Below, in pieces: positions 1 through 13,362 of a DNA stretch of 64,000 nucleotides (position 1 is its first letter; the number at the start of each line of letters is the position of its first letter). Location: positions 99,014,001 to 99,078,000 of the forward strand of contig CM034546.1 in assembly GCA_020055645.1 (NCBI GenBank). The letters run 5' to 3'. The stretch comes from Tomocerus qinae. Taxonomy: Eukaryota > Arthropoda > Collembola > Entomobryomorpha > Tomoceridae. The notes under the pieces are model-generated. The model saw nothing but the letters and a program-made list of their open reading frames with translations. It searched no databases and had not been told where the DNA came from. A program made the translations under genes and the position numbers.

Positions 1-3000
1 GAGAATAGATAGACTGACAGAGAGTGCGGTGGAAATGGGAAGATTGAGTTGGCGTGGCATGCAAAACAAACGGCGGCTTGAAGTGCGCAAAGAAAGGGGT
101 GTGTGTGACTCTGGCATCAAATCATCATCGTAAATGTGTTTCAAAAGTCTCTGAGTGATTTAGCATGGGTGAGGTATAATCTTCATTGAGGATCTTTGTA
201 TTTACAACACATTCGGTCGGGCTGACTTCACTTGACTGTGCTGGCTGACGCTGACTGACAATGAGACTTGTCTTGTCTTAATGTGCTTACTTAGCAATGT
301 ATATGCAGGATATAAGTTACTCACTTACTTATTTACTATTATCTCTGTAATGTATCCATTTAGTTAGATCTATGTAGTAAATAGTGGTAGTAGTAGAAGA
401 TATAGAATATCTTGTCTCTACTAGTGAATAGTTATGTACTTAAGTTGAATAATATAATGTAATGTATTTCTTTTATATTCTGTGACTCTCTTTGAGCTGC
501 CGGTGGCCAGTCAGTTGCTTTGGTTGTTTTGTAGTTGATTTGATGGCTCAACAGAGCAGAGAGATAGAAGAGCACAACTTGGCGGTGCTTGAGGTTGAGC
601 TGAAGGTGCGATCTTTTTAGTTAGCGCTATGCCGCATAGCAATCATTTCCTTTTGCCATGCTATGATCTCAAGTCGAGTTAGATGAGAACATCATTTCAC
701 TCATCTCATCTTAACTAGCGTCTTGTTATATATTACTTACCATTGTGTAGACTAATGTCCATGTGTACATGCATATAATGATATAACTACTTGAATCCTC
801 CATTGTTATACCCAGTTGTTCTGTTGTTCCTATTTTATGTGTAATACACAATTTATTATTATTTGTGTGTATGCACAACTATATACTACGTACTAGAGTA
901 TATAATATTTATTTACATGTGTATGTACACTTTCAATAGTCAAGTTAAATCTCTACTCAGCTCATTGGGTTTGGTTTACTTTGCCAAGGCTTTCCAACAG
1001 ATTATTACATGGTGGATGATGAAAAAAGACCCGCTTTGTTTTTACACATGCTTTCCAATTGGGTTTTGACAAGGGCTTAACAAGCCGCATTTAACAGGTA
1101 AATAATAAGAAGAGACACTGCCGCAATTACCCTAACCTGACTCACTTTATCTTCCTTACATGCCACTTATCTGAAGATTGCCTCTCTTACCTCCCAGCTC
1201 GAGGACGTAGACTACCTCACCAACTACAAATTTACATGTATGCAAAAGACGGAAAAAATTATAGGGCACAGCAATCTTCACCAGAATTGGTTTGTTTAAG
1301 TAAACGAGCTTCTTGTTTTACTCTCCTTCGTTGATAATATTATTTCCTCTATCATCAGATAAAAAGACTGCGGAGATTTGTGCTAGAGACCACCATGATC
1401 CTTCCAGAAATCTTACCCATTAAATTCAAAATGTATACTTGATACAAATAAATAATAGTAAATAGACCTATTTAGTTCTGATGCGATGTACAAGGATGAG
1501 ACATGTTATATGTGCAAAGCTTAGTAATTGACTTATTACAAATCGTATTGAAAGGAAGGATTAATTCTATGAAATAGGGGTGATTCAGTCTCTATTCATT
1601 ATCCTTTACTTTTAGGTACGTATTTATGCAAAAGAATTATACAAAGTTAGGGCAGGGCTGTACTTGCATTTTATAATGGCAGTTTAGACATTAGGCGGAT
1701 ATCACTTTACAGCTGAATGCGAGAAACCAAGAAAATGCACCCAAAATTTAGAAGGGAGAAGGAAATCTGACAGCGATAGCTTAGAGAATGGCGTAGGAAA
1801 GGCAGATTGATTGACGTAAATCTTCATTTGATATAAATTAAAAGAACTTGGAGCTCAGAATAGTTTGTCAGCTTCATTAATCGATATTTTCAGTAAGGTA
1901 CTTAGGCTTAAGTTTGGTTACTTCGTTGAAATCGTACAAACCCATGGAAATTTTATTGAATGGGCGTATTATTGATGACCTCTCAACGGGACAATATTTT
2001 GGGCCGAGTTAGAATTAATCTTCCGGCCGGTCCTTTTGGGGTCTTGATATCACTGCACGGTGCCTTCTTTACCTTATTGTTAACATTCAACTTTGAATCT
2101 TTTACCTACTATTGCTATAATGTCTTTCACTTTTTCATCACAAACACTTTTTGAATACCTACTTCTAGTTTCCTGTTGATATGAAAAGCAACATTGAGCT
2201 ATTGAAGAATTTATTTTGTAGTATAGGAATTATAATTTGTGTCCAATACAAAACGGTAGGTCAATTGTGGATGTTAAGATAAGAGTTGCTTTGATAAGAA
2301 CCTTTACGCTAGTTTTAATTGAATTGCCTCTGTGAATGAAAGATTAGATTCTAGAATGGCCATTCGTTAAATTTTATAACGTATCTATTGTTGGCTAAGC
2401 TAGCGACAGAAGTGAATAAAATGAGTCTGAATGAAAATCTTGACGGTATCAGTTCCCGACGTGTTTTCTTTTGTTGCGCAAGAATGGAAAGGAAACAGAG
2501 TTTTTCGGAATCCCTGCGGGAAGAAGTACCTGAGCACTGATAAAGAAAATAAATAATTGTGTGGTCATTAAGATCATGTTTTTCATTGAATTTTTCAACC
2601 TTTAGTCAAGCCTGTGTAATTGTATAGCAGTAAGGGTAGTAGGTACTCTTATTATGATTTGTGCTCCTCCTACGACAACGATAGGCATATAATGGCTTGT
2701 GTACCAAATGCGAGGTGAAATGCTAGCAGATTGCGGAATAAGGCTTACTACTTTGAAAACTACTACTTACTATTTTGTTTTGTAAATGGTAAGTATATTA
2801 CAGAGGCTGGGGTCAGTGTATGAAAATTGTATGTATTTACGTATACGTCATCGACGTTTCTGGATATTATGGATTTATGAATGAATGACTTGTGTTTAGC
2901 TAATATTATTGTTGTCTGGTTATTAATAATGGGAGTATATAATGTGTAATAGATTATACTCGGATGGATATCATGTTGTGTATTTAGTGATTTGTATAGT

Positions 3001-3040
3001 GAAAAGGCGGACAGAGGATAGAGTAGTCGGGGCAGTTGAG
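1..3040. other. AT-rich non-coding stretch, no gene seen
   Basis: All frames are short (under 70 codons) and none has recognisable motifs. The block holds small simple-sequence patches: an ACTT/TTAC-type run at 317-340 and TAG/GTAG-rich sequence at 373-399. I see no RNA gene, promoter or mobile element. Confidence 0.6.
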
Positions 3041-3283
3041 TTAGCATGGGTGAGAAACCACAGAAGTTGCGCATAAACAGGGGTTGAGATTTTTGACAGG
3101 TTTACCCTCCGATTTCATGCCGTCTTTCAACTGGATGGGGATCAGTCCGCCTATGTGGGCATTCGGCTTAGAAAGGAATTCGGCTTGCATTAAACTCTCT
3201 CTGTTGCATTGTATGGAAACACAATAGAATTGGCCATACAATGCATCCCATAGGTTTACTATTAGGAAAATCGACATATGCAT
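3041..3283 (-). CDS. Weak candidate reading frame, unknown product
   Basis: This minus-strand frame gives 80 residues from the first ATG (3283-3281); it stays open nine codons further upstream to a TTG. A hydrophobic start (HMSIFLIVNLW) is followed by a mixed, fairly charged tail containing QLKDGMKSEGKPVKN, which reads more like protein than most frames nearby. No domain is recognised and no TATA box or splice site was found to support it. In sequence this AT-rich, a frame of this length is expected by chance, so it is listed only as a possible exon. Confidence 0.1.
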   Translation of the reverse strand: MHMSIFLIVNLWDALYGQFYCVSIQCNRESLMQAEFLSKPNAHIGGLIPIQLKDGMKSEGKPVKNLNPCLCATSVVSHPC

Positions 3284-6200
3284 TACAACAAAACTCAAGT
3301 TCAGTGTCAATGACAGTATATAGAAATGAATATTATTATTTTCTTCCTACATCTTATACAGGTAATGCTGCAGAAATTTTTGAACTGCTGTATGTAGCTC
3401 TAGTTTAATTTTTTTGGGTATGGTTATTACTTATGATTATGAGTAATTTGTAGTTTGATGGAGAATACCGCATCATCAAATCAAGAGTGAAAATTTCCAG
3501 GATAACCTCAAGTTAAGTTGAGGTTAGGTCATTTAAAGAATTCATGAGTTTACTACGCAAGGTTAGTTATGATGGAAAGAAATTCGCAAGCCTTGGTAGA
3601 TCAGCAGGTGATATTAAAAATATGATGATGGGTAAACAATAAGTAAGCAAGTGGTTTATTGGAATTTATTATTTTTTATAGATATCTAGGTTTGTTGTTT
3701 GTATATGGAGTTTGAATGAGATAGAACGTTGTGGTCTGTTGTAAAAACTAGTTGATTTGGATCTTACGTAAAAATAGTTGCGGTAGGAGTCGGAAGTTTA
3801 GTTGGTTTTACACGTTTGCAATTTAGCTACCATGAATGTAGATTGAATTATATTGATATTGTATTTGTTAGAGGAGCCGCTGTGTTTTCAAAGTTCTCCA
3901 CTCACTCATCACATCAGATCAGTCGACGTCCACTCAACAAGGCAATCAAATGAGAGTGGGAAGGAAAAATCCTAAAAGCATCAGCTTATTTAATATTACA
4001 AGAAAGTAGCAAAAGTCAAGGGCGAGCTGTGCAACTCTTTCAGTTTCAGTTAGTGTAACAATGTGTTGCAATGTAATATGAGTTTTTTGAGCTGATTGTT
4101 AAACTTGTACACTAAAGTTGACGTTCATGTTCAAGCTGAAAGTTAAGATCACGGCTCCACCCAATACTCACTATACAACACAATAAAAGAATGCTCTTAA
4201 AGAAGGAAACCTCTGTAGAATGTAAATGCATCCATCCACTTTGTTTCTTACTTACCACTCCACAAACGTTACCTCTCAAATCAATGAAATGTGTATTATA
4301 AAATATTTTTAATCTATGCGAAGTTCAATCATATAATCCACTACTATATGAGTACCTACTCCTATTTCAATAATAGCTAGATATTTAATCTATGTGGTTA
4401 TAACAGTTTTTTCCACACCCGAATGCCCCGTGTATATATTCATATAAATTCTCATATTTTATTTATGCATTCTTGAATGCTAAGTACATTTATCTATATT
4501 CTATATTACACAGAAAATGGTAGTGTGTGATTTTTCTATGTGTATGATGTGTGAGTGGTTTTTCTGGCGTTAGGTTGCATTCGCTCCAGGTGGAATAGGA
4601 TCTGACTTGGTCTTTGACTGGAATTGGAAGGCAGCATCGTCTAATCTTAATAAGAGTTGTGATGTGAATTGTTGTAGTGTAGGTAGGGAGGTAGGTAGGT
4701 CGACTACACACACTGGGCATCGTGTTATTATTGCGTTATCTTAGGTAATGCCAGTAACTTACTATGTGTGCGATGGTAGGTACATTAGTTACTTAACTTA
4801 CTATCATATCGGAATTACGATATGATACGAGCAGAGACTGCCAACCAGAATAACCTGAAACTGATCATTCATTTCATTTAGGTTTCTTACGAGTCCCACC
4901 TACCCATCGCACAGTGAGAATATTAACGACGATAATTACGAATTAATCATGTGTGAAAGCTCTCGCTTATCTTATATTTCTCACTCACATCCAATCCGGA
5001 GTACAACAGCTTGACCAACTGCCTATTCTTTCTCAAAATATTTTTCTATTAACATATGTACACATGGATAGTAATATAAGGTAGTCAATGGGGGTATTTT
5101 GTAATACTGTCCAGGAGGATATTATAATTATTTATATTCAAGAGAGATGAAATAGAACAAATGAAAAGTATACGAGAAAAAAACAAAGATAAGGAGTTAC
5201 TTAGAGTATCTATAGAAGGGATTTAAAATATTAGTCTGATATTAGATTGAATATTACTTTTATATGTATATCTGTTGATATGGGAGGATTGTAAGATGAT
5301 ACAGTAATAGGGTTAATACATATAAGATAGGAGAATGTTCGGGAGAAGAAAACATAACTCTAAATGGTCAACAGGTAAACTAGGCAGCTTTACGAGGCTG
5401 ACACTGTTCTGTACTCACGTCGACTACTAAGCTTTTGTTTCAAAGGAGAGCCCTCTAATACTCGCCGTTTATCTTCCTATAGAAAAAGTAATTAGCGTGA
5501 TTCGAGACAGGGCGATGGATGTTTCAGCCTTGTAGCTACACAATGTAATAGCTAGAGTACAATGGATGAACATCAAACGACTCTTCATCAATATAAATAG
5601 CCTTTGCCCTTTTGGCATGGTCATTGTCAATGTCATCGTAAGTTGAGACTAAGTTAAGGTGACAACTAGAGGATTTATTGGTCTTACGACATTACACACC
5701 AGCATTGCACAGACTTTTTTCTCTCCCTACCTCCAAGCTTACCTTCCCGACACGACTAATGCATTTCTAAATGTACTACATCCATGTAACATTCTATTGT
5801 GTTTTATTGTATTATGTGTTTAGTACTGTGCAGAGATATCTATGTCGTTGCCTACTGAGACCGATGAAATAGACTTGGGACATGGACATTGTATTGTTTA
5901 TTTATGTACATTTTATCTCTATACACAAATGCGTCTGTCCACCTAGGTCAAGTCACATTACACGAAAAGGACAAAAGCGTGTGCAGAAAGACTGGTCTTT
6001 TAATCAAATGTAATTTAATATTGTACGGAGATCATAAATACTTAAGCTAGATGTGTCCAACTCCGACCTACCAACTTATTATGCATCAGCAATAAGTTAA
6101 TGAAAGGATTTTAGTAGTTTAATCATGAATTCATCGTTACTTATCACCAACCCAGATGACATTTGCAGAAATTCGTGCTCTGCTCTTATTGCTAAAATAT

Positions 6201-6867
6201 TTACCACATATTCATACTCTCCTCCATCTCTTACTGTGCTAGAATACATAATAATATATGTTTATATTATAAACTAGCAGATGTGTAGTAAACCCAGGTA
6301 CGCTTTCGTTCTATCTACTCTTTATTTAAGTAGTGTGAACAACTAGAAGTATTTAGTATTTGAGCGTGTGACGGCGAGGTGAAAATAAAATAATAGTGGC
6401 GGGCCAGGATGTTATTACATGTGATGCATAATGTAATGTGTCAGAGGTCAATTACTTGGAAAGGAATTTCTTTCTGTTTATGAGCTTAGTCTGCATTTCT
6501 AATGGGATGTGAAATGTTAATGTTGTGTAAGGTAGAGCCTTAAGGGCTCTTTCTGTAGCTACATCATCCCTCCAATAGTGATCTCCACTTACCTCACTAG
6601 CAGTAAAGGAGTTACAATAATTCAACTTTAGTTTCGCTTTGCTTCGAATTTTATTAGTACCGTCAAACGTTAGGATGGACTTAGCAGTGTGGCATGGCAT
6701 GACAGAGCTTATGTCTACTACAATTACTATTAGCTAGAAGAGTTTAGGCTTCTATATCTCATATATTGTTGTCAGGTTAGTCCAGCCAGGCTAGTTAACT
6801 CAGCTCCATTCTTGTTTATATAATGTACATGTAGTTTCAAACGTATTCGAAGACCAAAGCTGTGTTA
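3284..6867. other. Non-coding stretch with one hairpin and a GTAG patch
   Basis: No gene is supported. It contains a GTAG/GGTAG simple repeat at 4680-4701 and a perfect 10-bp stem hairpin at 4802-4811 and 4818-4827 with a 6-base loop. A stem of that length is close to what chance would give in a window this size. The part around 5221-5280 is extremely AT-rich (10 G+C in 60 bases). Confidence 0.55.
4680..4701. repeat. GGTAG-type simple repeat
   Basis: Imperfect GTAG/GGTAGG reiterations read directly in the sequence. Short and degenerate. Confidence 0.6.
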
Positions 6868-7104
6868 ATGCCAGATAATGATAGGGGTAGAGTATTACTT
6901 AACTTTTGGCTCATCAACCTACCTGCATCTTTCTATTACCTGTGTCACCTTACCTTTCTTCACTGCCTTCTTAGATCTCCGCTTTTTCTTATACTGTCTT
7001 GCGTATGCCTTACAAACGGAAAATGTTTCATTTTTGGCAATTCGGTTTTCATGATTTTAAATGTTATCAACCGAATTGTTTATTTCTCTCTACATCTAAA
7101 ATAA
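6868..7104 (+). CDS. Weak candidate: hydrophobic 78-residue frame with a duplicated 3' end
   Basis: From ATG 6868 the frame encodes 78 residues. A short polar start (MPDNDRGR) is followed by a strongly hydrophobic middle, as expected for membrane segments. The product is not recognised. The last 24 codons, including the stop, lie in a tandem duplication. The second copy (near 7182-7252) keeps the same frame: its differences are V to I, V to I, I to V, and a TAA stop changed to TAG. That could reflect coding constraint, but all four changes are A/G transitions and may be chance. Confidence stays low because frame length and hydrophobicity are unremarkable for AT-rich DNA. Confidence 0.13.
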   Translation: MPDNDRGRVLLNFWLINLPASFYYLCHLTFLHCLLRSPLFLILSCVCLTNGKCFIFGNSVFMILNVINRIVYFSLHLK

Positions 7105-7319
7105 TATGGTACATTATTAAATAGGTCTCTTAACTCTCTTATGTGTTGTGTTTGGGTATACCAATGTTTGTAATATGAATTTTTGGCAATTCGATTTTCA
7201 TGATTTTAAATATTGTCAACCGAATTGTTTATTTCTCTCTACATCTAAAATAGTATGATTCATTATATCACAGGTCTGTTCTCTTTTCTTTTGGGTTTAC
7301 CAATGTCTATAATATGATT
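7031..7319. repeat. Two-copy tandem duplication, unit about 140-149 bp
   Basis: Unit 1 is 7031-7179 and unit 2 is 7180-7319. Both begin TTTTTGGCAATTCG, share a stretch ending TTTCTCTCTACATCTAAAATA with only a few A/G differences, and end with related sequence (ACCAATG then TAATATGA). The second unit lacks about 9 bp in its second half. Each unit contains an inverted pair. In unit 1 CAATTCGGTT faces AACCGAATTG perfectly; in unit 2 one arm has a mismatch. This is most simply an old local tandem duplication. Confidence 0.85.
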
Positions 7320-10300
7320 AATGAATAGAGAGGGGATATTTGGACAGACTCTTCTGGCTATTACTAGTGGTGAATTCAGCTCAGGTGTAAAATTGTAATT
7401 TAGAATGCCAAACACAGTAATATTACATGTAGGGAAGTGATGGGGTGTACTTATAGAAATGGTAAATGGTTCTGACAGCCAGTTGTCACGGTAGGGCAGA
7501 GAGTTCTTTTTAAAATTGGATGCCTTCTTTCCTCCATTCTAACGAAGCTCGTCTTTTATTACTTTACCTTAGTTGTTTGTAATTTTGGAGAGAAAAATAA
7601 TATTATATGACAGAGTTAGTCCTGTCTGGCCACACCAGTATGCCAAGAGTAGGTTAGGTAAGTAAAGAAGGATTGGCATACTGTTACCACTTAAATACAC
7701 TGTACAGATGCGTATATAGAATGTAGTATATGCAATGGAATAAAAGTTATAAGCTTGGATTTATATTATTTTGAGTTGCTGGATATTATATATATCCACT
7801 GTGTATGAAGGGGTTAGAAAAATAAATGTGATTTGATCTATTGCTATCAGATCCGGGTTCTTCTTTCAAGCTTTGTTTGTGATGTGGTTCGTATCCTATT
7901 GAGTATCATATGTCCACTTGAATCCAATCCGGGACAAATCACACAGTAGCATGTAAAGAGTTTAGGAAAACACGAGGAATTGTACAGAAATAAATTTTGA
8001 GAGAAATCAATAGGAATGAAAAAGAGAATAGAGAAACGATTAGGAATTACTGAGTTTTAGTATAATTCGTTACGTCAGTTAAGTAGAAGTATAAAATAAG
8101 CTGAATAGAAAGGATTTAATCGCGTTATCTCTGAAAAAGAGAGTTAAATAAGAAAAGGGTTAGTAGAAGGAGGAATGATAGCCACGTAGAATATTTGTGA
8201 AGTATAAAGAACGGATTTTGTAAGATGAGCTTCCTTGGAATTTGAAATTCGGTAAAGCATAAGTAGGTAGAGAAGATAGATGTATTTAGTAGCTGTGCAG
8301 GTAGATACGTTATATTATAAAAGAGGGAATTAAGATTCATTTTCTGCATACCGAGTGTTTCTGTGTACATTGAGAGTATCTTAAGAATTTTTTATCTAGA
8401 GAGACGCGCACTTTAGTAAATCTAGCTAAGGTGTCTTCACAAGGGCTTTAAGTCAACAAAAAACTGAAGAAGGGACGTAAACGTGATTTAGATTCGGATT
8501 TGGTTTCCACTCTCTTGTCTTGTCTACCACTAGGAGGAATGCATAATTTCGAGTTGAACATGAGTAGTAGCTTTAGTAAAGTACCCAAATTCACATACAG
8601 CAGCCAGCTACTATGTACTGAGAATATTATACATAAGCCCTTTAGCGTAATTACGTTGGATGACTTAGGACAATAGGATGTCTTGTCTATTTTTTTACAA
8701 TTCTATTTAGTTACATTAGCTTGCTTACTCTACTACTGCGTAGATTTCTATTCCACCTGTGCTGTGACTAAATTACTTTCCATCTCATTTGCTTATTCTG
8801 CTAGAAGAGAGCACGACTTTACTTAAGCAGTTCTACAAACCCATGAAATCAGACTGGAAATGCTTTCAAATATTCGACATAATAATATGTGTATAAATCA
8901 TCGTGGAGATAGATCTGAATAAAAAGTATTTTAGCGAGACTCACTTTTTTACACTTTGTTTCCTATACACCTTATCTCCTGTTGAATTATAGGGACAGAC
9001 TAGTTTTCCTCTTCACTAGGCAGTCGCACTCGTAAAAAAGCCTTTGCAAACAGTTTATTGTTTTCAATAGAATCTACTAAGTAGTAATATTGTCAGCATT
9101 ATTGTGTGTACATAATTTACTTAGGCTGTACACATGCACACGCATACCAAGTTCAATCCTTTTACTAATATTACGTACACGGCTAAATAATTGAATAAAG
9201 CATCTTTTCAGAGTTGAGATCAGACAAACAGTTTATCCAGGTTCTTCTGGCAGATAGGTAGTACATACTTATTAGGAATAGTTTGTTCAACTATCTGATT
9301 TTTATAGAGTCAACAATAAAAATCTATTCAATTACAGATAATAGGCAGTATGAACAGAAAACTTCTTGGTTGTTCCACAAAAATGTTTAGCAAAATGAGA
9401 AAATTATTATATTAGAGGCTAAAGCAAGGAGTTGTAATAATATCCATACAATATAAATTATATGCACGATTTTGTATGTTCTAGTTATTTAAGATTACGT
9501 ATTTTGTTCATGAAAGCAGACGGTTCAATTCAGCTTCAACATATTTAAAATCTTGGCTTGTCTTATCGTTAGATTTGTAGATAATACTAAAAGCTATATA
9601 TACATAGACAGATAGACATTCCATGTAACCCGACAGCCGTGAAGATACAATGAGACTGTCAGCGGGTGTCGGATACTTAGAATCACTTTCTTGTTCTTGT
9701 TTAAGTAACTTTGAAAGAAATTCTCAAACTTCTTTCTTTGTGGTTAACCCAATGCGTATACACAAACTATTACTATAAGCACAACCAACACATGGAATGT
9801 CATGTCCTGGCAAGAATCATGAATTGAGAATTCACTTGACAGTTGTAGTTCACTTTTGAGCCGATGTCACTTGTGTTATCTCTTACTATGAGTAGTATAG
9901 CATCCTTTTCCAATTCTACCGAATTTGTGGTCTTTTTATATAATTATTTATTTTTAGGTCAGTTCTGCTGAAATTAAGCACAATATGGTTTACACACATA
10001 GTATATTAACAACCATTTTAGTGCATATTTAGCGTGTTACAAAATATCTATTCATGAAGGGAATTTCTATATTTATAACTTTTGAATTTAGAGGAAATGG
10101 TGATTTAGAATGAAAAGAACGTAATTATCAATTGTTATCATTTTGGCGACCTAAATCGTCCTAAAAATAGTATTTTTGTCGCTTGTTAATTACTTATATC
10201 TTGTGCGGTTTTTCTGAAAATAGTTTTCATTCATGTCGATTGGTTTTGAACTGGAAATTATTGGTAACTGCGTAGTTATTTGTGGCTAGAATTCGATTAA

Positions 10301-12100
10301 AATTAAATGGTCTAATAGTTGGCTGACAGGAGATAACCGAGGAGGAATAGACAAGTGAGTTAATAGATAACATGTCCGAAGAACGTAGTGAATTTACTTA
10401 TATAGCTTTTGAATTGTGGAGGAATGGTGTTGGAAAAGCGGTTAGCTGCATCCGGATCGGGACCTGTTTCCAAAGAATTTCCTTCCCATGTATTGTTAGG
10501 TAAGAGCTTGGATAAGGATAGGACAAGTTGTATATTGTATGGAGAGATGATGATACAGCCGTATGTAAAATGCTCAGAAACTATTAGTGTGTATGTATGA
10601 GATTTAGCCTGTGAGATGGTAAGGTGAACAAAGAAGACCAACACGCCCTCATCTCATCTCTCTCGTTTTCCCATCTTTATGAGTCTCCCCCCGGCTGAGA
10701 TTTTCAGTTGAGTCAGTAAGATGCAAGAGTTGTCTATCCATCTTGTACACACTATAGATTTAACATTAGTTATTTTGGAGTTAAGGCTCCAATTCCATAG
10801 TAGTGGTAAGTAGAAGATTTGGGAAACAGAGGATATAGAAAAGATGTCTCATCCTGCATCCATATGGGATAGGTTTGTAGATTTGTAGAGTGTATCTGTA
10901 GGTAGGTTACTTATTACCACATCCTTGTTGCCTATCTGTATGCAGAGGGAATAGATGATGTATGGCTAGTGAAACTGAAGAAGAAAGTTCAGTCTTGTTT
11001 TCATTCTTACTTAGCATTTGTTAGTTAACTGGAAGTTAAACACACTAGAGTTGATGATTATAGAAAGAATATGTTTTGAGTATACCTGTGCACCTAAATA
11101 AATACTATATAATAATGTAGGATGGTCTGTCATAAGGGTACTTGTAGGAAATGGAGAAGAGTAATATTTATAAGAGGATGGATGTTGCCTCTAGCTTCTT
11201 GAAGTACATAGTAGTGATATTATTATACGAAGCAAATCAGTACGCATCAGTCCTTCTTTGTATTTATGTACATACTTGTAAATCCTACTTGGTTAGTTTG
11301 GAGCACTGTAATATTTAGTAATATAAATATGCCGAGTGCATTTGTTTAGTTGGGAGAAATAAGGAGGGCAAGTTGATGTAATGTGAGTGAATGAGCATCT
11401 TGTTATGTGATGTGTGTTGTGCAGATAACTATGCTGGAGTTGAATTTGTTGGAGCTGACTGAACTGAAGCTACAGATGAATTTGAATCTTTCTAGCTGAT
11501 GATGTGATGTGAGTTTTCAGTTGGAATGGAACAACACAGAGTAGATGAATAGTATGCTGTGCTCTGTCTCTATATGTTGTGTTATGTGATGGGATGTTGA
11601 ATTGGAGTTGGAGTATCATGCCGAGAAAACAATGAGCCCACTGGCCTTGAAGAGCTCAAGAGATGAGGACGAGAGGAGTCTCAGTCTTCTTGAGAAGATG
11701 ACTTGTGTGTGTATTCTTCTCTTCTGCCCTATTGGTTTTCTATTCAGCTCCATATTATCCCCGCTCTATACCTATTTATTATTATATATTACACAACACT
11801 CACACTAACAGCATTCAGCTCCTTTGCTTATTTCGTTTTACGTTCACTTACTTCAGATTCCTTCATCCAAGCTGCCTTTAATCCTACTTCTCAGTTAGTT
11901 TCAACGTGCTTGGAATTAGCACTATGCACTGAAAACCAAAAACTATTATTTATATACAAATCCAATCTTGAAAATGATTTTTTTAATGATTACATTAATA
12001 TTTACATAATTAACTACAATTCGAAACTTATTAGTATGCCGTACAGCAGTACATTGATATTTAATTTTATTTGATTCGGTAAATGATAAGTAGATTTAAA
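7320..12100. other. Non-coding stretch, no gene supported
   Basis: Only short frames occur. 11395-11600 is rich in G and T, with reiterated TGATGTG and GTTGGAG-like words. 11700-12070 is pyrimidine-rich on the + strand and gives an open frame that is an artefact of composition. A short frame from ATG 10371 (43 codons) runs into a GTAAGA splice-donor-like site near 10500, but nothing else supports a gene there. Confidence 0.5.
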
Positions 12101-12520
12101 TTACATAACTTTGATAACAGTTTGATAATTCGATATGTCGGCGACATTTTTTGAACTGATTGTAATGGGGAAAGTTTTATGATACTGTATGCGTGCATTA
12201 AGTGTGGTTAAAAAAATGTGGTTGGACAAGTTATAATAAAAATAAGGTAAAAATTTGCATGTTATAATGCAGTTTAATGTAGATTGATGGAAGAGTGGAA
12301 GAAGGAAATCCTTGATATTATATGTACACAATAAAACAGTTTTTGCAATTGAGTGCATTAGGTACATGAAATTGGTGCTCATGTTTTCTGAGTTGCATGG
12401 GTAAGGCAAAGAAACAATATTCTCACTTGCGATTAGTTGCTTGTCACGTTGCACTTTTAATTGAATTAGCCAGAGAGAAAAAAGAGTAAACGTGACAAAT
12501 GGACGACGACAGGCAGACAT
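12101..12520 (-). CDS. Candidate 139-residue reading frame, unknown product
   Basis: This is one of the longest frames here that begins with ATG (12520-12518) and runs uninterrupted to TAA. The predicted protein has an Arg-containing N-terminus followed by a hydrophobic stretch (about residues 8-21, TFTLFSLWLIQL), which could be a signal anchor. The rest is of mixed composition, rich in Asn, Ile and Thr. No conserved domain or motif is recognised. No TATA-like element is visible just upstream. Against it: the minus strand here is pyrimidine- and A-rich, which lengthens frames by chance. It may be a spurious frame, a small gene or part of an exon. Confidence 0.18.
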   Translation of the reverse strand: MSACRRPFVTFTLFSLWLIQLKVQRDKQLIASENIVSLPYPCNSENMSTNFMYLMHSIAKTVLLCTYNIKDFLLPLFHQSTLNCIITCKFLPYFYYNLSNHIFLTTLNARIQYHKTFPITISSKNVADISNYQTVIKVM

Positions 12521-13345
12521 AGTGGCTGGTTAATGCTATAGGCGTGCAAAACAGCTCGGAAAGGACCTACAGCTATGTAATGCATAGTTAATACGTACTA
12601 TGTAAATAGCTACCTGTCTATAGAAAAGGGAATCATTGTGCGCTATAAGGTTAATTGAATTAAAGTGAATGAAGGGGAAGAGTCTATTAGGTTGTGAATA
12701 TATAGTATTTGATTACATAGCAGTTACTACAGATGCAATTTAATTTGTTTTGAATGCTAAGCCATGTACTAGTTGGGTACGAGGTACTATTTTAGGTATC
12801 TTAATAGAATCAGTGAGATGCTTAAAGTAATGAATAAGCTAAGGAGTTGTAGTAAGTATCTACATTGTTATTATTTAAAATGAAAATTCCCAAGATTTGT
12901 AGACACAAGTAATTCTATACAGTCTGATAAGCATTTTTTGTATTCATTTGACTCATTTCATTATTGCTGTGCAATTCCATCTCCTGGATGGAGGTAGTTA
13001 ATATAGGGATAAACAGAATTACTACTTAAAAGTAGATATAATAAAATATACCTATAGATATAGTTACAGGTAATAATAAGAAAGTCTTTAGGAGAAAAAA
13101 ATGAAGAACTTTATTTGACTTTGTTAGAGGAAAGCTTCCTGGCTCGCATTTTTCCTTTGATTCATTCAAATGTTGAGATGACTTTGAGAGTTTAGTAGGA
13201 TACGGTGAATTGCTGAGAATACTAGGGAATGCAATGTGAAGTAAATCTGAAAGTAATTGAATGGGATTTGGTGTGGCAGGCATGGCATGGCATGGCTCCT
13301 ATATATATTATTCCTTTCTATTGGTTTTCCTTACTTCTTTTGCCA

Positions 13346-13362
13346 GTTCATTCATTCATTTC
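13346..13362. repeat. TTCA tetranucleotide repeat
   Basis: About four TTCA units read directly in the sequence. Confidence 0.7.

Noticed and set aside
4802..4827. A perfect 10-bp hairpin as a possible terminator
   Set aside because: No T-run follows and no gene is adjacent; such stems occur by chance.
9615..9801. A 12-bp inverted pair (GACATTCCATGT) 187 bp apart, resembling a small inverted-repeat transposon
   Set aside because: No target duplication, and homology stops after 12 bp. About one such pair is expected by chance in 64 kb.
10371..10502. A 43-codon frame beginning MSEERSEFTYIA, like the start of 14-3-3 proteins, running into GTAAGA
   Set aside because: The likeness ends after 12 residues. 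The following codons do not match, and no segment encoding the conserved continuation was found nearby.
11703..12074. A 123-codon + strand frame
   Set aside because: It starts with TTG and is a hydrophobic translation of a pyrimidine-rich tract, without an early ATG.
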